Of a DNA stretch of 64,000 bases, positions 60,001 through 64,000 are shown one piece after another; position 1 is the first letter of the stretch, and every line of letters begins with the position of its first letter. Below the pieces are notes generated by a model. That model searched no databases. It was not told where the DNA came from and saw nothing but the letters and a program-made list of their open reading frames with translations. The position numbers and the translations under genes are program-made. This DNA comes from Chloroflexota bacterium (GTDB lineage Bacteria; Chloroflexota; UBA11872; UBA12225), in the NCBI GenBank assembly GCA_030447525.1, contig JAUJOR010000005.1:62001-126000 (forward strand), read 5' to 3'.

Positions 60001-60988
60001 CCTCGCCGGGGACCTGGAGGAAGCGCAGGCGGAGCGTGCGGTTGCGGCACAGCCGACCCCGGGGACGCCGGCTGCGCCCGGCGCCGCGGCGCCGGGACCA
60101 CGCCTCGAGGTGCGCTGCCTCGTCGAGCGGATGGAGGTGCGGTACCAGGGGCGGGCGCTGTCGCCGGTGGCGCGGGGCCGGAGCGAGCATCAAGCGTGGG
60201 AGCTGCTCGCGGTGCTGGCGGCGCAGCCGACGGGAGTGCTCGCGAAAGACACGCTCCGTCAGCTGTTCTGGCCGGAGGAGGACCCTCAGCTGACGAGCCG
60301 GCGGCTGAATACGACCCTGTGGCGGCTGCGCACGGTGCTGACCCAGCAGGTGCCTGACCTCCCCGAGACCTTCCTCCAGCACGACCGCAGTGGGGTCTAC
60401 CGCCTGGACGGCGCCGTGGTCGCATCCGACGCGCAGGCGTTCGCCGAGTTGTGCGCCCGGGCGCGACGCGTGCTGGGGCCGCGCCCCGCGGGGGCCGCCG
60501 ACGACACGACGGCGACGGAGGTCATGGCCCTCTACGAGCAGGCCGTCGCGCTGTACCAGGCGGACCTGCTCAAGGGGCACGACTACGACTGGCTCCACGA
60601 CCACGCCGAGGGGGTCTCGCTCCAGGAGCAGTACCGTGACTGGTACCGGGAGGCCACGGACGCGCTGGGCCGCCACTACGAGCGCAGGGGACAGTGGGAG
60701 CGGGCGGCGCGGCTCCACCGGCAGGTGTTGGCGGGGGAGCCGACCGCCGAGGACGCGGCACGGGCGCTCTTCCGCTGCTACGGGCAGCTCGGGGACCTAA
60801 CCGGGCTGGAGCGCGCCCACTGGCGCCTCGTCCAGGCCCTGGCGACCGCGGCCGACGGCGACCCGGCCCTGAGCGCGCCAGAGCGGGAGACCGAGGCGGT
60901 CTACCAGGCGGTGCGGGCCGCGTTGGGCCGCGTCGCCCCGTCCGGCGGGGGCGATCTCTCGGGCGATGTCCAGGCGGCCGGCGACTGA
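57008..60988 (+). CDS. giant LysM / ATPase-like / BTAD-domain protein
   Basis: 1326 residues from GTG 57008 (AGGAGGG upstream). Two membrane helices (about 28-45 and 75-107), a LysM pair (204-258 and 274-330: TTYEVQKGDTLWGIAERFLG; FYVVQPGDTLEGIAGRVLGD), a Pro/Ala linker, a third helix (about 457-477), and an FtsK/EccC-like region (about 660-900) whose P-loop reads SQPGTGETGAAA instead of GKT/S, so it probably does not hydrolyse ATP. The C-terminus (about 1033-1326) is a winged helix plus BTAD repeats (TLRQLFWPEEDPQLTSRRLN, ALYQADLLKGHDYDWLHDHA). It could link cell-wall contact to gene control at the end of the Tad operon; that is inference. Confidence 0.82.
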   Translation: MRTSVHVQVPAATSSAWQDAPPRRWPSVVALLALVAVLPAAGWAISRYAGLPRLPERLPGWAEVLAMLQGSELPVGLVAHLALWVFWLVWAWLVLSLAVELLLAAADLATHGAAWVHLLRAGAGHVTAPLARRVVNGALVATVVVQLASRAAPAAAASLPEPAVATSPAAPQEARLAPAPGRPLAGEDGAAAPETAPERAASTTYEVQKGDTLWGIAERFLGSGYDFPFIVEANAGRVMQDGTTFQRTGLIRAGWTLAVPRPNVAVQEHDGARFYVVQPGDTLEGIAGRVLGDPQAWPTLFERNRGVARLPDGRTLTYPSLIWPGLRLQLPQDVRERPRIQDVPAAEAGTSAPAPVGVPDPEPTDDRPGEGSEVAPVQVPAAAVAPAMAPPELPGLVEDAGVDAAAMAAPVTPTPEGPAAAEVADDASIGARGATPPAPGAGPPLPEVPRVPAVPLALGAAGVAATAAAGSVAIGLLRRRIRRSADEPRVVPDGEVALTGGYAAADFGRVLAHRAYVGEEVEPAVLGAEQALRFFTAHGSAAPDVVMVLQEQTARGIALTLTVRAAPEQRHLLLELAPALGRCLGGTGRGSLTLDHEVELALRDLKRSQLEHPALTSLTEVPTAAPEGAPAPAMPSLSPVLLPLGAQSSRAIAYGNWHELGHVLVASQPGTGETGAAAAPTVLASLVAALAARGHPDQLHLWTIARREALPGLVGELPHQRDGLIAPDEGERVAAALEEVRDELRRRMEWVQQAQAGATAAAGAGLTAGPGAGPQTDQAVLPELVVVLAELADFAAGTPLAGDLAALLADVGRDGPAYGIRLLAATTQPATLDDAVVAHFVTRLALTLPDAATSIRLLGWPDAAALGGGGDLLACIGPRRPVRLRGFRLGTEHLAELVRLMREVYGVEATPPPPPPPPPAPPFPTPGQLAPDPPGRSRSRQTTSPVATAAPEERGTGATAPVAASAPVAFTPPPSRGTPVARSSSPEPPAPSAAHSHTLAGDLEEAQAERAVAAQPTPGTPAAPGAAAPGPRLEVRCLVERMEVRYQGRALSPVARGRSEHQAWELLAVLAAQPTGVLAKDTLRQLFWPEEDPQLTSRRLNTTLWRLRTVLTQQVPDLPETFLQHDRSGVYRLDGAVVASDAQAFAELCARARRVLGPRPAGAADDTTATEVMALYEQAVALYQADLLKGHDYDWLHDHAEGVSLQEQYRDWYREATDALGRHYERRGQWERAARLHRQVLAGEPTAEDAARALFRCYGQLGDLTGLERAHWRLVQALATAADGDPALSAPERETEAVYQAVRAALGRVAPSGGGDLSGDVQAAGD

Positions 60989-61057
60989 TCCGTGCGGACC
61001 GCCTCCAGTCGCGCGCGGCTCTACACTGGTTGCTACAACGAGTCTGGGAGGGTGCCG

Positions 61058-61363
61058 ATGACCGTGGGGGACGCGATGCCGGCCGTCGAGCCGCCGGGCG
61101 AGACGGTCGGGGCGTTCGAGGCGAAGACGCAGCTGTCGCGCCTGCTGGAGGACGTCGCCCGCGGGAAGATCTTCACCATCACCAAGCACGGGCGGCCGGT
61201 GGCCGTGCTGGCGCCGCCAGACGCGGTGCGCCCGGCGGCCACGGACGAGGCCGCCGAGCGGGGGCGCCAGGCCATCGGCGCGTGGGTACGCTCCCGCGAC
61301 GCGCGGCCCGTGCCGGCCAGCGTGGCGGAGCTCCTGGCATGGGTCAAGGAAGGCCGCCGCTGA
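61058..61363 (+). CDS. Phd/YefM-type antitoxin
   Basis: 101 residues from ATG 61058 (GGAGG about 8 nt upstream). GAFEAKTQLSRLLEDVARGK, IFTITKHGRPVAVLAPPDAV is the Phd/YefM DNA-binding fold; the C-terminal helix AIGAWVRSRDARPVPASVAE-LLAWVKEGR would bind the toxin. It precedes a VapC-like PIN toxin that is broken, so the antitoxin survives without a functional partner. Confidence 0.88.
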   Translation: MTVGDAMPAVEPPGETVGAFEAKTQLSRLLEDVARGKIFTITKHGRPVAVLAPPDAVRPAATDEAAERGRQAIGAWVRSRDARPVPASVAELLAWVKEGRR

Positions 61364-61378
61364 GGCGGGCCGTTGCTG

Positions 61379-61600
61379 ATGCTCATCGTGGACGCGTCGG
61401 TGACGTTGGCGTGGTGCTTCCGGACGGAGGTCTCGCCCTTCACGGGTGCCCTGCTGGAGCGCGTGGGTCGGGCACTGGGAGCGACAGGGGCGCCTGCCGG
61501 CGGACGACCGGGTACGGTTCTTCGTGCTGCTCTCGAAGGCCGACTCCGGCTCGGCGAGAACCGGGCCGAGGAGCGACGCGAGGGCACCTCAACACCCTGG
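61379..61600 (+). pseudogene. truncated VapC/PIN toxin
   Basis: Reads MLIVDASVTLAWCFRTEVSP, FTGALLERV, the first acidic residue and helix of a VapC PIN domain, then degenerates. A second frame gives HWERQGRLPADDRVRFFVLL, which looks like the middle of the same toxin, so there has been a deletion and frameshift. The remaining acidic residues are missing. It follows the Phd antitoxin by 15 bp. Confidence 0.7.
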
Positions 61601-61680
61601 GCACCCTGGGAGGCATCCGGCGCCCTCGTCGTGTCTCCTACAGCAGCCACAGATGGGGCTACTAGGACAGGACAACAGGC

Positions 61681-62076
61681 TCAGGGCGGGTCAGGGGACA
61701 CATATTCCCACCGGCTGCCGGTCGGGGACCAGCGATAGAGCCGGTTCGTCGTCGGATAGCCATGCTGGAAGAAGTCGTGGACGGCGGGAGCGAGACGGGC
61801 TGGCGCCCATCCGTTCGGCACGAGCAAGATGCCGCTGTGCTCGGGGAGATCGGCGAGGCCCCATCCCCGCGGCCAGTGGAGCCAGACGTTGTGCAGCAGG
61901 ACGTAGCCGAGGTCAGCCGTGACCAGGGTGCGTGCCTGTGATGCAGCCACGAGGAGCTGGCGGTAGTCGGGAGCGCCCTTCCGCACGTGGCGGGCGTGAA
62001 CGGCCGTATGCCCCAGCTGCTGAAGGGAGGCGACGGCCTTAGGCGTGACGTTCTCGTCGAGGTAGAGGTCGGCCAC
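61681..62076 (-). CDS. DUF5615 PIN-like toxin
   Basis: 131 residues, complete. MADLYLDENVTPKAVASLQQ, LGHTAVHARHVRKGAPDYRQ, LLVAASQARTLVTADLGYVL is the DUF5615 PIN-like fold: acidic residues in the first strand and TAD near the middle, with a long C-terminal part instead of the usual DFG. It begins 8 bp after the DUF433 antitoxin gene. Probably an RNase toxin. Confidence 0.82.
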   Translation of the reverse strand: MADLYLDENVTPKAVASLQQLGHTAVHARHVRKGAPDYRQLLVAASQARTLVTADLGYVLLHNVWLHWPRGWGLADLPEHSGILLVPNGWAPARLAPAVHDFFQHGYPTTNRLYRWSPTGSRWEYVSPDPP

Positions 62077-62084
62077 CCGCAGCG

Positions 62085-62363
62085 CTACGCCGCGTTGAGG
62101 GTCAACCGAGCGTCGAGGGCGGGGCGGTGCTCGTGGTAGTACGCCAGCGCTGCCCGCGCCGCGTCAATCGGGATCTCGTAGTCCTCAGCCACACGCTGGA
62201 GGTCGCGTCCGGCGTCGCCGAAGTAGTACCCGACCAAGGCCCATACCGGCGTGCCGTACTCCGTGAGCCGCGCGTCGGCCGGACCTCGCCCGAAGCCATC
62301 GACGTGGATGTACCGCTCGATGAGGGCCTGCGCCTCCCCCTGCTCCATCGTCCCGGCCGCCAC
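62085..62363 (-). CDS. DUF433 antitoxin-like protein
   Basis: 92 residues from GTG 62363, with AGGAGAGG 8 nt upstream. RYIHVDGFGRGPADARLTEY, GTPVWALVGYYFGDAGRDLQ, RVAEDYEIPIDAARAALAYY is the DUF433 helix-turn-helix pattern; the GYYFGD and YEIP parts are diagnostic. It is the second DUF433/DUF5615 locus in this window; here both genes appear whole. Likely autoregulated toxin-antitoxin pair. Confidence 0.82.
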   Translation of the reverse strand: MAAGTMEQGEAQALIERYIHVDGFGRGPADARLTEYGTPVWALVGYYFGDAGRDLQRVAEDYEIPIDAARAALAYYHEHRPALDARLTLNAA

Positions 62364-62900
62364 CGTCGCACCTCTCCTGTGTGTAGATGTGTGTGTCACG
62401 ACAGTAGCATACGTACGGAGCACGAGACGCATACGTGACACACAAGACTGGCACAAAGGGGCGCAGGAGCAGGGCCTTTGGGATGCTCGCTCGTGAGCAC
62501 CGACGCGGTGGTGGTGAGCGGTGGATCCTCGCGCGCCTAGGGCGCCACGATGGCCTGCAAGGCATCCAGCGCCTTGTGGCGTGTCTATGGGCTGTCACTG
62601 CCCGGTGATTGGTGGGATCGCTCGCTGTCGTCGCTGCGCCCGACGCTCCCCGTCCCGCCCGGTGGCGGCGAGCTGCTTGAGCGCGGCGGCGCGGCGCTGA
62701 CACGCTGACCCCCTCATGAGCGGTGCAGCGGCGGGCGCCACGCCGGACTGGGGGCGAGGCGTCTCTGCACTCCTTCTCGGCTTGCCCGGCGGCGAGGCGG
62801 TGTGTATGAGGCACTCCAGCCCGTACCTGTGGCCCTGCGCACGGTCGTTCAGCGCCCTCCTGTGAGCGCCGCCCGCGCGGCGCCCTGGGCGATGGGGGAT
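62364..62900. other. intergenic, no gene seen
   Basis: Open frames in this stretch have no protein-like composition. The AT-richer part near 62385-62460 is the likely promoter zone of the DUF433/DUF5615 operon. Confidence 0.4.
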
Positions 62901-62904
62901 CGTT

Positions 62905-62922
62905 CGGTGACCGTCCGGTGAT
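62905..62922 (+). promoter_or_regulatory. tandem GGTGA direct repeats, distal site before the TrbL-like gene
   Basis: CGGTGAC (62905) and CGGTGAT (62916), 11 bp apart, with a degenerate GGGGGAT one period upstream (62894). No good -10 follows at 17 bp, so it may be an auxiliary activator site for the proximal box at 62983. Confidence 0.5.
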
Positions 62923-62982
62923 CCCCTTCGAGCGGTCGCGCCCGGCCGGTGCGGTCTGGCCAATCCTGCCCCCTCACCAGAT

Positions 62983-63016
62983 CGGTGACGCCCCGGTGAT
63001 GGCGCGCCCCTAGGCT
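62983..63016 (+). promoter_or_regulatory. tandem GGTGA direct repeats with -10-like box before the TrbL-like gene
   Basis: CGGTGAC (62983) and CGGTGAT (62994), 11 bp apart. TAGGCT begins at 63011, 17 bp after the second copy. The gene start is at 63076 with GGAGG in front. Same geometry as at 36306 and 50337. Confidence 0.6.
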
Positions 63017-63075
63017 CGTCGACGGCAGGCCGCTCCCGCGTCGTCTGCCGAGTCACGCGCCCCCGGAGGTCGCCG

Positions 63076-64000
63076 ATGCCGCGCCGCTTGTTCCGTACGT
63101 TCCGCGCCTCTTCGCCCGGCCGGCCCGGTCGGCCCGGTGGGGCGTGCCGGCGGCCGGGTTCCGGTCTTGGTACGGCCTGCAGGCTAGGGCGCGGTGCCCT
63201 GCTCGTGCTGGGACTTGCCGTCCTGCTCGCGGCGGCCCCGGCGGTGGGGGCACAGGGCGTGGCCGACCCAGACCCGCTCCCGGCCGCCGGCGGTGGGCTG
63301 GACGCGCTGGTGGCCACGCTGCCCGGGCCACTCGAGCGCCTGGGCACGCTCGGGGAGCGCCTGGGCGCCGTGCTCGACCTGCTGGGCGACCCGCGGCGCC
63401 TGACGGGGCTGCTGGGCGACCTCCTGGGCTGGCTGCTCGCCGGGCTGGCCGGCTGGCTACGCGAGCAACTCGTGGGCCTCGTGGCCGACCCCCTGGCCAA
63501 CGTCTTGACCCGCACGCCGCCCGAGCTCTCCTACGACAGCCCCACCGTCCGCCGGTACTGGGAGACCCTGCGCGGCATCGCCAACGGGGCGCTGGCCCTG
63601 GTGACCCTGGTGGGCGGGCTGAACCTGATCGTCCGCCGGCAGCTGGGCCTGCTCTCCCATGAGGCGGCCGAGCTGCTGCCCCGCCTGGTCGTGGGCGCCC
63701 TGCTGGCCAACACCAGCCGGTGGTGGGCGCAGCAGGCGGTGGACGCCAACAACGCCCTGTGCGCCGCCGTGGGGACCGTCACCCTGCCGGGGTGGGACGA
63801 CGCCACGTGGCTCGACCGGGGGGTCGTCGTGGTTGTCCCGGCCCTGGTCTACCTGGTCATGGGGGTGGTGCTCCTGCTCCAGCAGCTGCTGCGCCTGGCG
63901 CTGGTGGACGTCCTGGTGGTGGTGGCCCCGCTGGCCCTGCTGTGCTGGGTGCTCCCCCAGACCCAGGGCTGGAGCGCCCTGTGGACCACCCTGTTCGTCC
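63076..64000 (+). CDS. VirB6/TrbL-like type IV secretion membrane protein, 3' end beyond the window
   Basis: ATG 63076 follows GGAGG. A signal sequence or first helix (GALLVLGLAVLLAAAPAVGA) leads to a 100-residue amphipathic region, then hydrophobic segments: LIVRRQLGLLSHEAAELLPR-LVVGALLAN, VVVVVPALVYLVMGVVLLLQ and LALVDVLVVVAPLALLCWVL. The order resembles TrbL/VirB6 proteins that line the inner-membrane channel of conjugation systems. The frame is still open at 64000, so the C-terminus is missing. It is controlled by the two direct-repeat sites upstream, like the coupling ATPase at 36043. Confidence 0.85.
   Translation, partial: MPRRLFRTFRASSPGRPGRPGGACRRPGSGLGTACRLGRGALLVLGLAVLLAAAPAVGAQGVADPDPLPAAGGGLDALVATLPGPLERLGTLGERLGAVLDLLGDPRRLTGLLGDLLGWLLAGLAGWLREQLVGLVADPLANVLTRTPPELSYDSPTVRRYWETLRGIANGALALVTLVGGLNLIVRRQLGLLSHEAAELLPRLVVGALLANTSRWWAQQAVDANNALCAAVGTVTLPGWDDATWLDRGVVVVVPALVYLVMGVVLLLQQLLRLALVDVLVVVAPLALLCWVLPQTQGWSALWTTLFV

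Noticed and set aside
1..64000. tRNA, rRNA or riboswitch genes
   Set aside because: No T-arm/anticodon pattern, rRNA core sequence or known riboswitch fold was recognised by eye. A covariance-model search (tRNAscan-SE, Infernal) would be decisive.

Overview
The DNA is very GC-rich and belongs to a bacterium. The gene set (IS21 and IS6 transposases, Tad pilus genes, CHRD and SWIM proteins, DUF433/DUF5615 pairs) fits a thermophile-like Chloroflexota (Thermomicrobia/Sphaerobacter type), but that assignment is an inference from gene flavour, not from a marker gene. No rRNA, tRNA or core housekeeping gene is visible. A replication initiator, parAB, a VirD4/TraG-like coupling ATPase, a replication-relaxation protein and a VirB6/TrbL-like membrane protein suggest a conjugative plasmid or megaplasmid, or an integrated one.

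Layout. (1) 0.1-9.2 kb: two orphan response regulators, a DUF433/DUF5615 pair whose toxin is truncated, a complete IS21 element (exact ends 3114-5788, 5-bp duplication CCAGG) sitting in a small operon, and a tyrosine recombinase. (2) 9.6-13.9 kb: a Mrr-type restriction enzyme, a serine resolvase module and a RelE-like toxin followed by an antitoxin-Nudix fusion. (3) 14-26 kb: decayed and imported material, including a frameshifted membrane protein, an IS6 transposase, an ECF sigma operon, a glycosyltransferase, a CHRD protein, an orphan solute-binding lipoprotein, a broken Tn3-type transposase with its tyrosine recombinase, and a junction where two unrelated genes are both cut off. (4) 26-31.4 kb: a leftward operon of accessory plasmid proteins (two CxxC paralogues, DUF2958, SWIM zinc finger) behind a strong promoter. 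(5) 31.4-42.5 kb: plasmid backbone, with an excisionase-like protein, replication-relaxation protein, coupling ATPase, parAB (parB frameshifted), an XRE regulator, a Rep protein with iteron-like repeats inside its gene and a RelE-type toxin-antitoxin pair. (6) 42.76-45.34 kb: a transposase-less cassette with 40-bp terminal inverted repeats and a 5-bp target duplication, whose main cargo is a sigma factor-GNAT-SCP2 fusion. (7) 45.8-61 kb: a complete Tad/Flp pilus operon (CpaB, TadZ, TadA, TadB, TadC, Flp, TadE/TadG-like) ending in a LysM/ATPase-like/BTAD giant. (8) 61-64 kb: two more toxin-antitoxin loci and the start of a TrbL/VirB6-like gene that runs off the window.

The two most notable signals are not genes. 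First, tandem direct repeats of a GGTGA core with an exact 11-bp period occur at five intergenic sites. At three of them the last repeat begins 17 bp before a -10-like hexamer, the geometry of PhoB/OmpR-activated promoters. They lie in front of the coupling ATPase, the XRE regulator, tadB and the TrbL-like gene (two sites). Second, four copies of one 40-bp end sequence link the sigma-GNAT cassette to a dying Tn3-type transposon and a resolvase module. Many genes carry single frameshifts, several in G or CG runs, so either decay is widespread or the assembly has uncorrected indels.
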